Shown: piece after piece, positions 24,405 through 34,037 of the stretch
Layout of the letters: every line of letters begins with the position of its first letter
Numbering within the stretch: the first letter of the stretch is position 1
DNA from: Desulfuromonas soudanensis
GTDB taxonomy: Bacteria; Desulfobacterota; Desulfuromonadia; Desulfuromonadales; WTL
Direction: 5' to 3'
Assembly (NCBI RefSeq): GCF_001278055.1
Contig: NZ_CP010802.1
Coordinates: forward strand, 1,302,001-1,366,000
DNA: 64,000 nt
Notes under the pieces: generated by a model
The model's input: only the letters and a program-made list of their open reading frames with translations
What the model was told of the DNA's origin: nothing
Database searches by the model: none
Made by a program: the position numbers and the translations under genes

Positions 24405-27400
24405 GAACCGGGCTTAAATACCTGGCGCTGGCTCTCCTGCTGGTGGGTCTCGCCCTTTTGACCGGCGGCGCCTGGCTCGTCGGCACCACGAACGGGACCC
24501 GCACCCTCCTTCGTGCCGTCTCCCTCTGGACTCCCCTGAAGATCGACGCCGGATCCGTCTCCGGGCGTCTGGCCGACGAACTCCTCCTCGAAAATGTGCG
24601 GGTGAACTGGCCCCGGGGAGAGGCCGCCACCGGCGTCCTTCGCCTGAACTGGAATCCGCGGCAGCTTTTCCAGGGGAATCTGGCGATCGAGGAACTGGAG
24701 GTGGCGGATCTGGAAATCCGTCTCGGCAAGGGTGGCGGGTCCGTCTCCGGCGGCAAGGGGGCCCGGCCCCTCTGGCCCCTGGTCTCCGGGGCGCCCCTGG
24801 GATTGGAAGGGACGCTCGAGTCGCTGCAACTCTCCCGGGTGACGATCCACGGTCTCGGCGGAAAACCGCTGGTGCTCGAAGAAGCGACGCTGCACCTCGA
24901 GCTGCGGGACGGCGTCCTTGCCCTCTCGCGTCTCGAGGCGCAAACCCCCTACGGAAGAGTTTCGGGGGAGGTGAGTGCGGGTCTAACGAAGCCGAGTCTC
25001 CGTGCCGATTTGCTGGGGGAACCGGCCGATAACCCGGGAGGGATCGAGTCGGTCCGGCTGAAGGTCGACCTTGGCGCCGGAGGGGGGGAGGAACTCCTTG
25101 CCGGTCCTCTCCAGGTGGACATGCGCCTGGCAGGCGATGAGACCTGGCATCTCCTCGGCGAACTCGGTCTCGGCGAAGCGGGGGGCGAACTCCGGGAGCT
25201 TCTCCTCACCCGGAGCGCCGCCGCGGGGGAGGTGCGCGGTCGGCTTCAGGCGCGCTTCGACGGCGAAAATCAACCCCTGGCGGCTCAATTGCGCCTTTTG
25301 TCGGTCGATCTCGCTCCGGAAACCGGGGTGTCGACCGCCCTGTCCGGGGTTCTCGACATCGCCGGGACGCCGGGACGCTACGAGGGGGAGTTCGACCTGG
25401 CCAACTCCGGTGAGTCCTGGCGCGATCTCCAGCTCGCCGGGCGCCTCTCCGGCGGCCTGGAGGGGATCTCCCTGTCCGACCTCGACGGTCTTCTTCTGGC
25501 CGGCCGGGTCGGCGGCGAACTCTCTCTCGACTGGAGCGGCCCCTTCCTCGTCGCCGGGACCCTTCAAGGGGAGAATCTCGACCCGGGACTCCTTTCTCCC
25601 CCCCTCACCGGCCGGGTCAATTTCAATCTCACCAGCACCCTCCTTTTTCCGCCAGATCTCCCTCCGCAGCTGGAGATCGTTGGGTCCCTGGAGGAGAGCA
25701 TCCTCCGGGGCCATCCGCTCTTCGGCGTCTTCAACGCCCGTCTCGTCGGGGGGGATCTCCTCCTGCGTCATCTCGAACTCCATGGGGAGGGAGTCGATCT
25801 GACGGCCGCAGGGCGCCTCAAGGAGCGGATCGATTTCGCCCTGGTCCTCCCTCGCCTGGCTGACCTGCTGCCGGGAGCCGTCGGGGGGGGGAGGGGGGAA
25901 GGGTGGCTGCGCTGGAGGGAAGGGGAACTCTCCGGAGTTTTCCAGGGACAGGGGACAGCTCTCGCCTATGCCGGGCTGGCCGTCGACAGGGGAGCCCTGC
26001 AGCTCGAGCGACCGCTTCCCGGAGGCCCCATCGCGCTCCATGCCGATCTCGGCGGAATCCGCTACCGCAACCTCCTTTTTGACCGCCTCGAACTTCAGGG
26101 AGACGGCCTGCTCCAGGATCACCGGGTGCGTCTTGACCTGAAGTGGCCGCAGGGCCAGGCGGAAATCGTTGCCGAAGGCGGGTACAGCGAGGGGCGCTGG
26201 ACGGGAGAGCTGGTGCGTCTGGAAGGAAAGGATGAGGAACAGGGGGGCTGGCGTCTGGCCTCCCCGGTGACCCTTGCCGCCGGAGGCGATGTCGTGCGTT
26301 TCACCCCCCTGGAGCTGGTCAGCGATCGGGGAGAGCGCCTCGAGGTGGCCGGCGATTACGACCTGGCCTCAGGACGGGGGGAGGGGGAGGCCCAATGGGA
26401 GGATTTGACTCTGGATCGCGCCAACCCATGGCTTCCGGAGTTGCATCTTTTCGGCAAGAGTTCCGGCGCCCTGGAAGGGGCCTGGAGGAAAGACGGCACC
26501 CTGGTGCTCAAGGGAAAACTCGTCGCCGCCGGCCGCCTGGAGCATCAATCCAAGGTCCTGGAAGCCCGGCACCTCGAGGCTGAGTTCTCCTGGGATGACA
26601 AGGGACTTCTGGCCCTGTGGGATCTCGATCTCTCTGGCGGGGGGAACCTGTTCGGGCGTCTGGATTCCGCCGAAAAGGGGAGACTTGCCCTGCCGCAGAG
26701 CCTTGCTCTGCAAGTCGATTGGACCGGTCTTGATCTGGCGCTTTTCAAGGACTGGGCGCCCCCTGGTCTCACCGTCGACGGGCTTCTTTCCGGCGGCCTG
26801 ACGGCAGAGCTTTTCCCCGGCGGAACCTTCGACGTCTCCGGCGAGGCAGCCGTCGACGGCGGACTCCTTACCTGGGAAGAGCAGGGGACGGTGACGGTGG
26901 CGCTGCGCAGCGGCGAGTTCAACTGGCGCTGGCGGAAAAAAGCCCTGGTCCTCGATCTCGCCCTGGTTCTGGCCGAGGACGGTCAGCTCGCCGGGAGTTT
27001 CTCCATCCCCCTGCCGGCCGTCTGGCCGCTCCGAATCCCTCCGGCGGGAGCCCTGTGGGGAGAGGTGGAAGGGACCTTCAGGGAGCGGGGGCTTCTGGGC
27101 ACCCTCCTGCCGGGGTTGTTGCGGGAGAGTCACGGCGACCTGACTCTCGATCTTGCCCTCGGCGGCACCTGGCAAAGTCCTGAGTTCTCCGGCGGTCTGA
27201 GTCTGACCGGGGCCGGGGCCTATCTCCCCCGGGCCGGCATCGAACTGCGCGACCTGAGGCTGCAGGCCGAATTCGCCGGCGACCGGTTGCGCATCCTCTC
27301 CCTGGAAGTCTTTTCCGGGGAGGGGAGCCTCAAGGGGGAGGGGGAGCTTCGTCTGGAGCGCTGGGAGATCGCCGAATTCCACGGCACCCTGGGTGGGGAG

Positions 27401-28321
27401 CGCTTTCTGGTCGTCAACCTCCCGGAGTTGCAACTGGCGGTCAGCCCCGAGTTGACCGTCGAGGGAACGGCGAAGAGGGTGAAGGTCCGCGGGGAGATCC
27501 ATGTTCCCGAGCTCCTGGTTCGGGGACGGCAGACTCAGGCCCCCCTGCACCAGCACCCCGATGTCGTTCTGGTCAATGGTCCAGGCCAAAGCCGCCGGAC
27601 GGCACCGGTGGAGATCGATCTCGAGGTGAGAGTCGTGCTCGGCGACCGGGTCCTGGTTCAGTTCGGAGGGATCGACGCCCGCCTGGAAGGGGATGTTCTT
27701 ATCGACGCCCGCAGTCTCGACGCCGTCAGCGGCCGGGGGAAGATCCATGTCGCCAAAGGGACCTATTCGGCCTACGGGATGAAGCTCAACATCAGCCGGG
27801 GGACCCTCCTCTTTGCCGGCGGCCCCGTCGATCAGCCGACCCTCGACATCCTTGCTCTGCGCACCGTCGGGGAGGTCAAGGCCGGGGTACGGGTCAGCGG
27901 CACCCCGCGGTCCCCGCTGGTGACCCTCTACTCCGATCCGGTGATGCCGGACACGGACGTCCTCTCCTATATCGTTCTCGGCCGCCCCATGGGGAGCGAT
28001 GCCGGACAGGCCAGCCTCCTTCTGGTGGCGGCCGGAGCGCTCCTATCCAAGGGGGAGTCGACGGTGCTGCAGGACCGTCTGCGGCGGCGCGTGGGACTCG
28101 ACGTCCTCGACATCCAGGCCGGCAACGGCGACGTCACCGAATCGGTCGTCACGCTCGGCAAATACCTCAACCCCAAGCTCTATATCAGTTTTGGGCATTC
28201 CCTGTTCACCAACAGCAATGTCGTCGGCCTGCGCTACAGCATCAGCGAGCACTGGCAGGCGGAATCGAGCGTGGGCGAGGAGAGCGGGGTCGATCTCTTT
28301 TACAAGATCGAATTCCGCTGA
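24398..28321 (+). CDS. tamB: TamB-like inner-membrane-anchored AsmA/DUF490 protein
   Basis: 1307 residues. An N-terminal anchor (LKYLALALLLVGLALLTGGAWLV), then a very long repetitive beta-rich stretch (LEGTLESLQLSRVTI, GRLKERIDFALVLPRL and so on) forming the hydrophobic groove of bridge-like lipid-transfer proteins. The C-terminal DUF490 domain includes RTAPVEIDLEVRV, VAKGTYSAYGMKLNISRGTLLFAGG, PLVTLYSDPVMPDTDVLSYIVLGRP and LGKYLNPKLYISFGHSLF. It partners TamA in outer-membrane assembly or phospholipid transport across the periplasm. Start overlaps tamA, typical of the pair. Confidence 0.93.
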   Translation: MVRTGLKYLALALLLVGLALLTGGAWLVGTTNGTRTLLRAVSLWTPLKIDAGSVSGRLADELLLENVRVNWPRGEAATGVLRLNWNPRQLFQGNLAIEELEVADLEIRLGKGGGSVSGGKGARPLWPLVSGAPLGLEGTLESLQLSRVTIHGLGGKPLVLEEATLHLELRDGVLALSRLEAQTPYGRVSGEVSAGLTKPSLRADLLGEPADNPGGIESVRLKVDLGAGGGEELLAGPLQVDMRLAGDETWHLLGELGLGEAGGELRELLLTRSAAAGEVRGRLQARFDGENQPLAAQLRLLSVDLAPETGVSTALSGVLDIAGTPGRYEGEFDLANSGESWRDLQLAGRLSGGLEGISLSDLDGLLLAGRVGGELSLDWSGPFLVAGTLQGENLDPGLLSPPLTGRVNFNLTSTLLFPPDLPPQLEIVGSLEESILRGHPLFGVFNARLVGGDLLLRHLELHGEGVDLTAAGRLKERIDFALVLPRLADLLPGAVGGGRGEGWLRWREGELSGVFQGQGTALAYAGLAVDRGALQLERPLPGGPIALHADLGGIRYRNLLFDRLELQGDGLLQDHRVRLDLKWPQGQAEIVAEGGYSEGRWTGELVRLEGKDEEQGGWRLASPVTLAAGGDVVRFTPLELVSDRGERLEVAGDYDLASGRGEGEAQWEDLTLDRANPWLPELHLFGKSSGALEGAWRKDGTLVLKGKLVAAGRLEHQSKVLEARHLEAEFSWDDKGLLALWDLDLSGGGNLFGRLDSAEKGRLALPQSLALQVDWTGLDLALFKDWAPPGLTVDGLLSGGLTAELFPGGTFDVSGEAAVDGGLLTWEEQGTVTVALRSGEFNWRWRKKALVLDLALVLAEDGQLAGSFSIPLPAVWPLRIPPAGALWGEVEGTFRERGLLGTLLPGLLRESHGDLTLDLALGGTWQSPEFSGGLSLTGAGAYLPRAGIELRDLRLQAEFAGDRLRILSLEVFSGEGSLKGEGELRLERWEIAEFHGTLGGERFLVVNLPELQLAVSPELTVEGTAKRVKVRGEIHVPELLVRGRQTQAPLHQHPDVVLVNGPGQSRRTAPVEIDLEVRVVLGDRVLVQFGGIDARLEGDVLIDARSLDAVSGRGKIHVAKGTYSAYGMKLNISRGTLLFAGGPVDQPTLDILALRTVGEVKAGVRVSGTPRSPLVTLYSDPVMPDTDVLSYIVLGRPMGSDAGQASLLLVAAGALLSKGESTVLQDRLRRRVGLDVLDIQAGNGDVTESVVTLGKYLNPKLYISFGHSLFTNSNVVGLRYSISEHWQAESSVGEESGVDLFYKIEFR

Positions 28322-28357
28322 AAACAGCCGGCGGGCTGCGATGGCGAGCCGAAATCC

Positions 28358-28386
28358 TTGACATTCCTGGTCAGCGGTGCTAAGTA
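28358..28386 (+). promoter_or_regulatory. Promoter of ndk
   Basis: TTGACA (28358-28363), 17-base spacer, TAAGTA (28381-28386), 51 bases before the ndk ATG. Its position soon after tamB suggests ndk has an independent transcript. Confidence 0.65.
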
Positions 28387-28437
28387 TCCACGGTTTCTGT
28401 ACCCTTTATCGAAAAAGTCACCGGAGGAATTTGCACC

Positions 28438-28851
28438 ATGGAAAAAACATTCGCCATCATCAAGCCCGACGCCTTCGCCGCCGGTCACGCCGGCAAGATT
28501 CTCGCCCGCATCTACGCCGAGGGCTTCACGGTCGTCGGACTCAAGAAACTCTACATGAGCAAGGTCGAGGCCGAAGGCTTCTACTACGTCCACAAGGCGC
28601 GCCCCTTTTTCGGCGAACTGACCGATTTCATGAGCAGCGGGCCCTGCGTCGTCATGGTTCTCGAAGCCAAGGGCGCCATCAAGAAGTGGCGTGACCTGAT
28701 GGGCGCCACCAACCCCGCCGAGGCGGCTGCCGGCACCATGCGCAAGGAATTCGGCACTTCCATCGGCAACAACGCCACCCACGGCTCCGACGCCCCCGAA
28801 ACCGCCGCCTTCGAGATCCCCTACTTCTTCTCCGGACTCGAGCTTCTCTAG
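28438..28851 (+). CDS. ndk: Nucleoside diphosphate kinase
   Basis: 137 residues, normal length. Starts [20 protein letters not shown]; active-site histidine in [13 protein letters not shown] (about residue 117); [14 protein letters not shown] and [18 protein letters not shown] are family segments. Moves the gamma phosphate between NTPs and NDPs. GGAGGAA lies nine bases before the ATG. Flanked by its own promoter and terminator, so monocistronic. Confidence 0.98.
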   Translation: MEKTFAIIKPDAFAAGHAGKILARIYAEGFTVVGLKKLYMSKVEAEGFYYVHKARPFFGELTDFMSSGPCVVMVLEAKGAIKKWRDLMGATNPAEAAAGTMRKEFGTSIGNNATHGSDAPETAAFEIPYFFSGLELL

Positions 28852-28884
28852 GCCGGAGGGTCTTCGCTCACGACGTCTGGCTCC

Positions 28885-28921
28885 CAGGCCCTCCGGATTC
28901 GATCCCGAGGGCCTGTTTTTT
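28885..28921 (+). terminator. Terminator of ndk
   Basis: Nine-bp GC-rich stem (28885-28893 with 28907-28915), 13-base loop and six T (28916-28921), 33 bases after the ndk stop. The remaining bases to rlmN show no other feature. Confidence 0.85.
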
Positions 28922-29103
28922 GTCATCCCTTGCCCGGAGCCAGTGCAACCGGGACCTGTCTCCCCCCCCCGCTTCATCGCCGAAGCGGTGATCTTCCATG
29001 GACTCCTTTCGGCCGGTTTGACCTTGTGCCGGCCGGGCGGGTCGGCTAGAATCGGGGGTGCTCAGGAAATTTCCTCCTTTTGCCAGCTGCGGATCGTTTT
29101 TTC

Positions 29104-30189
29104 ATGACCAAGACAGACATCAAGAGCCTCAACCTTGACGAACTGGGCGCCTTCATCCAGGCCTTCGGCAAGGAGAAGTTCCGCGCCAAACAGATCGTCC
29201 GCTGGATCTACCAGCGGGGGGTGACCTCCTTTGCCGCCATGACCGATCTCTCCAAGGATCTCCGGGAGTCGCTGGAAACCCGGGCCTTCATCTCCGACTG
29301 GGAGCCGGAGGTCACCGAGCAGAGCGTCGACGGCACGAAGAAATACCTCTTTCGCTTATCCGACGGCCAGACCGTCGAGTCGGTGCGCATCCCCATGGAG
29401 GGGACACGGACGACGCTCTGCATCTCCACCCAGGTCGGCTGCGCCATGCAGTGCGCCTTCTGTCTGACGGGGACCTTCGGTCTGGTGCGCAATCTCGAAA
29501 CGGCGGAGATCGTCAATCAGGTCTGCGCCGTGGCCAAGGACGGGCCGATCAACAACATCGTCCTCATGGGGATGGGGGAGCCGCTGCACAACCTCGACAA
29601 CGTCGTGCGCGCCCTGCAGATCCTCTATCTCGACGAGGGGTTCGGCTTCGGGACCCGCAAGGTGACCCTTTCGACCTGCGGCCTGATTCCGGAGATGCTC
29701 GAGATGGCGCGGCGCATCCCTGTCAATCTGGCGGTCTCCCTCAATGCCACCACCGACGCGGTTCGCGATCAGTTGATGCCGGTCAATCGCCGCTACCCCC
29801 TCAAGGAGCTGATGACCGCCTGCCGCCATTACCCCTTGAAGCCGCACCAGCGCATCACCTTCGAGTACATCCTGATCCGCGGCATCAACGACACCCTCGC
29901 CGATGCCCGGCGCCTCGTCAAACTGCTGCACGGGATCAAGGCCAAGGTCAATCTGATCCCCTTCAACGAACACGGGGAATCGGCCTTTCGCGCCCCGACC
30001 CCGGAGGCGATCGAGACCTTTCAGACCTGCCTGCTCGACAGCAACATCGTCGCCATCCGCCGGACGAGCAAGGGGCAGGATATTTCCGCGGCCTGCGGTC
30101 AGCTCAAGGGGAAGCTGGAGAGGGCCCAAAAGAAGCTCCCCGCTCCGACCCCCGGCGGCGAGGAGAGGGAATCCGGATCGGCGGCCTGA
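29104..30189 (+). CDS. rlmN: Dual-specificity RNA methyltransferase RlmN
   Basis: 361 residues from ATG 29104. Radical SAM motif CAMQCAFC (Cys113, 117, 120), GEPLHN for SAM binding, and the C-terminal methyl-carrying Cys in DISAACGQL (about residue 331). N-terminal part [15 protein letters not shown] is the RNA-contacting domain. It methylates C2 of A2503 in 23S rRNA and A37 of some tRNAs. There is no clear Shine-Dalgarno; a TTG at 29080 would add eight residues and is less likely. Confidence 0.96.
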   Translation: MTKTDIKSLNLDELGAFIQAFGKEKFRAKQIVRWIYQRGVTSFAAMTDLSKDLRESLETRAFISDWEPEVTEQSVDGTKKYLFRLSDGQTVESVRIPMEGTRTTLCISTQVGCAMQCAFCLTGTFGLVRNLETAEIVNQVCAVAKDGPINNIVLMGMGEPLHNLDNVVRALQILYLDEGFGFGTRKVTLSTCGLIPEMLEMARRIPVNLAVSLNATTDAVRDQLMPVNRRYPLKELMTACRHYPLKPHQRITFEYILIRGINDTLADARRLVKLLHGIKAKVNLIPFNEHGESAFRAPTPEAIETFQTCLLDSNIVAIRRTSKGQDISAACGQLKGKLERAQKKLPAPTPGGEERESGSAA

Positions 30190-30238
30190 ACGGTCCTCGA
30201 ACTGAATGAATCATTACTACAATTCTGGAGGTTTTTTC

Positions 30239-31105
30239 ATGGCACAACCTGTGATCGGCGTCATCGGCGGCAGTGGTCTCTACGAGATCGAGGGCTTTTC
30301 CAACGTCGAGGAAATCCGTCTTGAAACCCCTTTTGGCGATCCGTCCGACGCCTATATCACCGGCACCCTCGAGGGGGTGAAGCTGGTCTTTCTCCCCCGT
30401 CACGGGCGCGGTCACCGCCTCCTCCCCTCCGAGGTCCCCTATCGGGCCAACATCTACGGCATGAAGAAGCTCGGTGTCGAACGGATCATCTCCGTTTCGG
30501 CGGTGGGGAGCATGAAGGAGGAGATCGTTCCCGGTGACATCGTCATCCCCGATCAGTTCTTCGACCGCACCCAGGGAAAGCGGGCCTCGACCTTTTTCGG
30601 CGAGGGGGTGGTCGGGCACGTGCAGTTCGCCGATCCGGTCTGCGGCGATCTCTCGGCGGTCCTCTACCAGGCCGCCGTCGAGGTCGGCGCCACCGTTCAC
30701 CGGGGAGGGACCTACATCTGCATCGAGGGCCCCAATTTCTCCACGCGGGCCGAGTCCAATATCTTTCGCAGCTGGGGCGTCGACGTCATCGGCATGACCA
30801 ATCTCCCCGAGGCGCGCCTGGCCCGGGAGGCGGAAATCTGCTACGGCACCGTGGCTCTGGCCACCGACTACGACTGCTGGCACCAGGAGCACGACGACGT
30901 CTCCGTCGAGGCCGTGATCGCCATCATCCAGCAGAATGTGGCCACCGCCCGCAACATCATCCGCAAGGCGGTGAACAGGCTCTCCGGCGTCCGTGGCTGT
31001 GCCTGCGGCGAGGCGCTGAAATACGCCATCATGACCCGCAAGGACCTGATCCCGCAGGAGACGATCGACAGGCTCGACCTCATCATGGGGCAGAACCTGC
31101 GCTGA
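30239..31105 (+). CDS. mtnP: S-methyl-5'-thioadenosine phosphorylase
   Basis: 288 residues from ATG 30239 (TCTGGAGG upstream). MTAP/PNP family II layout: VIGVIGGSGLYEIEGF (phosphate loop), LPRHGRGHRLLPSEVPYRANIYGMKKLGV, the conserved SAVGSMKEEIVPGDIVIPDQFFDRT, CIEGPNFSTRAE, and VIGMTNLPEARLAREAEICYGTVALATDYDCW with the purine-binding Asp. It splits methylthioadenosine to adenine and methylthioribose-1-phosphate; relatives may also use adenosine or inosine. A PfkB kinase gene follows after 82 bases. Confidence 0.9.
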   Translation: MAQPVIGVIGGSGLYEIEGFSNVEEIRLETPFGDPSDAYITGTLEGVKLVFLPRHGRGHRLLPSEVPYRANIYGMKKLGVERIISVSAVGSMKEEIVPGDIVIPDQFFDRTQGKRASTFFGEGVVGHVQFADPVCGDLSAVLYQAAVEVGATVHRGGTYICIEGPNFSTRAESNIFRSWGVDVIGMTNLPEARLAREAEICYGTVALATDYDCWHQEHDDVSVEAVIAIIQQNVATARNIIRKAVNRLSGVRGCACGEALKYAIMTRKDLIPQETIDRLDLIMGQNLR

Positions 31106-31187
31106 TTTTCCTGCCGTCCCCGCGGCCGCCGGAATTTAAATCGGGTATAATTAGCAAATTATAGATTTTTCCCCCAAGGAGGGATGG

Positions 31188-32099
31188 ATGAGTATACTGG
31201 TTGTCGGTTCTGTGGCTTTTGATTCGGTGGAAACCCCCTTCGGTCGGGTCGAGGATGTCCTCGGCGGTTCCGGGACCTATTTTTCCACCTCGGCCAGCTT
31301 CTTCACCGACGTCAGCCTGGTGGCCGTGGTCGGCGAGGATTTCCCCGCCGAACACCTCGATTTTCTCCGCTCCCGCAACGTCGATCTTTCCGGCCTGCAG
31401 ACGGCCCCGGGGCAGACCTTCCGCTGGAAGGGGCGCTACGGCTACGATCTCAACGAGGCGCAGACCCTCGATACCCAGCTCAACGTCTTCGAGACGTTCA
31501 AGCCCGACCTTCCGGCGGCCTGCCGCCAGGCCGAGTACGTTTTTCTCGGCAACATCGACCCGGAACTGCAGCTCGAGGTGCTCAAGCAGGTGGAGAAGCC
31601 GAAGCTGGTGGCCTGCGACACCATGAATTTCTGGATCGAGGGGAAGCGCGAGGCGCTCCTGGCCACACTGCGCCACGTCGACATCCTGCTCATCAACGAG
31701 GGGGAGGCGCGGCAGCTCGCCGGCGAGGCCAATCTGGTGAAGGCCTCCCGGATCATCCTGGCCATGGGCCCCAAAACCCTGGTCGTCAAGCGGGGCGAAT
31801 ACGGGGTGATTCTCTTCAGTGCCCACTCCATCTTCTCCGCTCCGGCCTTCCCCCTCGAGTCGGTCTTCGATCCGACCGGAGCCGGCGACACCTTCGCCGG
31901 CGGGTTCATGGGCTATCTGGCCTCCACCAACAACCTCTCCGAGGGGAGCCTGCGCCAGGCGACGGTCCTGGGGAGCGTCATGGCCTCCTTTACCGTCGAG
32001 GATTTCAGCCTCAACCGCATGAAGGCCCTGGCGTATCCGGAGATCGAGGAACGCTTCCGCCGTTTCAAACTTCTGACCGAGTTCGACGGACTGGGGTAA
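31188..32099 (+). CDS. PfkB-family carbohydrate kinase
   Basis: 303 residues. N-terminal VVGSVAFDSVETPFG and GGSGTYFSTSASFF, C-terminal PfkB signature DPTGAGDTFAGGFMGYL with the catalytic Asp (about residue 231). The family phosphorylates sugars or nucleosides such as ribose or adenosine; which one here is not clear. Location after mtnP suggests nucleoside or methylthioribose salvage, an inference only. AAGGAGG precedes the ATG, and a TATAAT at 31146-31151 may serve as a -10 without a good -35. Confidence 0.82.
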   Translation: MSILVVGSVAFDSVETPFGRVEDVLGGSGTYFSTSASFFTDVSLVAVVGEDFPAEHLDFLRSRNVDLSGLQTAPGQTFRWKGRYGYDLNEAQTLDTQLNVFETFKPDLPAACRQAEYVFLGNIDPELQLEVLKQVEKPKLVACDTMNFWIEGKREALLATLRHVDILLINEGEARQLAGEANLVKASRIILAMGPKTLVVKRGEYGVILFSAHSIFSAPAFPLESVFDPTGAGDTFAGGFMGYLASTNNLSEGSLRQATVLGSVMASFTVEDFSLNRMKALAYPEIEERFRRFKLLTEFDGLG

Positions 32100-32121
32100 A
32101 GGCCGACAACCGGAGGAACCG

Positions 32122-32700
32122 ATGTTCGTCCTGCACAAGGAAATACAGCGTCTCGAGGTCCCCGCCGAGAGGGTTCTCCTCCTCCAGCGCTCCCTGACCA
32201 ACATTCAGGTCGCCATCCCCGGGACGACGTCCCAGGAGACGACCGCCTATCTCTGTGTCTTCGCCGCCGGCAAGGGATACAGGATCGTCGCCGTTCTCCA
32301 CCAGCTGTCGAGCCGGCGCCTCCTCTTCTACCTCAACAATGAGGGGGAGGTCCAGCAGCGGGAGGCGAACCGGATTCTCAAGGAAGGAATCCACTTCGTC
32401 GAATCGATGGGCTTCATCCTCAGCGATCTCGACTTTCAACGCCTCTCCCCCAGGGAACGGACGGCCGTGTGGCAGTCCCTGCCGCTGAAGACCGGGATCG
32501 TTGCCGCAGCGCCGGCGGCGGAACCGGCGGCGGCAAAGGGTGTTCAGGCCTCGCCGCCGGTCAGTCCACCGCCCCCTCCGTCCGCCCCCCCGACCGGGGA
32601 GACCCTGGCGCAAAAAGAACAGATCCCCCCGGCCGCCGAGCAGAGAGCGCGGCAGAAGGCTTTTCTGGAAAATATCGGACGTTTTCTGTCTTCACTCTAA
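32122..32700 (+). CDS. Conserved hypothetical protein with Pro/Ala-rich linker
   Basis: 192 residues; I do not recognise a named family. Residues 1-110 look like a compact alpha/beta domain (VLLLQRSLTNIQVAIPG, GYRIVAVLHQLSSRRLLFYLNNEGEV). A low-complexity Pro/Ala linker (about 130-165) and a short helix (AEQRARQKAFLENIGRFLSSL) follow. It has no signal peptide or TM segment. It sits 22 bases after the PfkB gene and ten bases before a TPR lipoprotein, so it is part of the same transcription unit. Confidence 0.6.
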   Translation: MFVLHKEIQRLEVPAERVLLLQRSLTNIQVAIPGTTSQETTAYLCVFAAGKGYRIVAVLHQLSSRRLLFYLNNEGEVQQREANRILKEGIHFVESMGFILSDLDFQRLSPRERTAVWQSLPLKTGIVAAAPAAEPAAAKGVQASPPVSPPPPPSAPPTGETLAQKEQIPPAAEQRARQKAFLENIGRFLSSL

Positions 32701-32710
32701 GGAGGTCTCT

Positions 32711-33463
32711 TTGCTGGATCGCTATCTTGTCTGGATCACGATGTTCCTTTCAATCGCCCTGTTGGCCGGTTGCGGGGTATCGAAAAAAAACCTCAACAGC
32801 GCCGAGGTGCATTACACCCTGGGGCTTTCCTACCTCGGGGAAAACAACCCCACCCGCGCTCTCAACGAATTCCTCATCGCCGAAAAGGCCGACCCGGCCA
32901 ACGCCGAAATCCAGGCTGCCCTGGCCCAGGCCTATCATATGAAAAAAGCCTATCCCGAGGCGGAGCGCCATTATCTCCGGGCTCTGCACCTTACCGCCAA
33001 CGACCCGCAATTTCTCAACAATCTGGGGGCCCTCTATCTCGATATGGAGCGGTGGGACGAGGCGATCCGCACCTTCGACCAGGCCGCCTCCAATCTCCTC
33101 TTCACCCGCTCCGAGGTCGCTCTGACGGGAAAGGGCTTTGCCTATTTCAAGAAGGGGAACTTCCTGGAGGCGGTCACGGCTTTTAAAAAGGCCCTGGTGA
33201 AGAACCCCAATTTTACCCAGGCCCGTTTCCGTCTCGCTGAGACCTATTACGTCCTCGACAACCCCGATCTGGCCATCGACGAATACCGGAAGATTCTTGC
33301 CATCACTCCCGATTATCCCCTGGCCCACTACAAACTCGCCCTGGCCTATGTGAAGAATCGGCAAAGAGACAAGGCCCTCTCCTCCTTTCGCGAGGTGATC
33401 CGGCTGGCTCCCGATTCCGAGTGGGGAAAACTCTCCACCGACTATCTTGGAATACTGAAATAG
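32711..33463 (+). CDS. TPR lipoprotein, PilF/PilW-like
   Basis: 250 residues if started at TTG 32711, chosen because AAGGAGGT lies five bases upstream right after the previous stop; the first ATG (32741) leaves only a stub of signal sequence. The leader ends in a lipobox LLAGC, so it should be lipidated. Six or so TPR units follow (ALNEFLIAEKADPANAEIQAALAQAY, AERHYLRALHLTANDPQFLNNLGALY and others). This resembles PilF/PilW proteins that help assemble the type IV pilus secretin, but no pilus gene lies nearby. Confidence 0.8.
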   Translation: MLDRYLVWITMFLSIALLAGCGVSKKNLNSAEVHYTLGLSYLGENNPTRALNEFLIAEKADPANAEIQAALAQAYHMKKAYPEAERHYLRALHLTANDPQFLNNLGALYLDMERWDEAIRTFDQAASNLLFTRSEVALTGKGFAYFKKGNFLEAVTAFKKALVKNPNFTQARFRLAETYYVLDNPDLAIDEYRKILAITPDYPLAHYKLALAYVKNRQRDKALSSFREVIRLAPDSEWGKLSTDYLGILK

Positions 33464-33510
33464 GGCCTCGCCGGTTTAGCCGGCGGCCCCAGAAAAACGG
33501 AGGAAGAGCG

Positions 33511-34035
33511 ATGACCATCGAGTGCCCCGGATGCGGCGCCCGTTACCGGATGGATCCGGCCAAGGTATCCGGGACGACGGCCCGGGTCCGCTGCCCCAAA
33601 TGTTCCGTCCCCTTCCAGATCGATCTCCCTCCGGCGGCCGAACCGGCCGTCGCATCGGCGCCCGGCGCCGCCAAGATTCTGGTTGTCGATGACTCAAAAT
33701 ATTTCCGCGACATGATTCTCGATATCCTTTCCCCCATGCCGTTTGAGTTCCTCACCGCCGCCGACGGGGTCGAGGCCCTCGAAGCCATCTTCCGCGAGCG
33801 TCCCGTTCTCGTTCTTCTCGACCTCAATCTCCCCCGCATGAACGGCTATGAGCTGATCCGCCAGGTGCGGGGCGATGCCCGGCTCAGCGGGATCCGTCTC
33901 CTGGCCATGAGCGGGGTCTTCCGCAAGGAGGGGGACATCCGGGAGGTGGAGCGGGCCGGCGCCGATGACTTCATCGTCAAGTCCTTCAAACCGGAACAGC
34001 TCCAGGAGCGTATCCGCAAGATGCTGAAAATCTGA
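33511..34035 (+). CDS. Zinc-ribbon (MJ0042 type) fused to response-regulator receiver
   Basis: 174 residues. N-terminal MTIECPGCGARYRMDPAKV...VRCPKCSVPFQI is an MJ0042-type zinc finger (CxxC...CxxC, residues 5-31). After a short Pro/Ala linker comes a full receiver domain: ILVVDDSKYFRD, phospho-acceptor Asp in LVLLDLNLPRMNG, MSG for the Thr/Ser switch and IVKSFKP with the Lys. It has no output domain beyond the zinc ribbon. The partner kinase is unknown. The ATG follows GGAGGAAGAGCG. Confidence 0.85.
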   Translation: MTIECPGCGARYRMDPAKVSGTTARVRCPKCSVPFQIDLPPAAEPAVASAPGAAKILVVDDSKYFRDMILDILSPMPFEFLTAADGVEALEAIFRERPVLVLLDLNLPRMNGYELIRQVRGDARLSGIRLLAMSGVFRKEGDIREVERAGADDFIVKSFKPEQLQERIRKMLKI

Positions 34036-34037
34036 CC

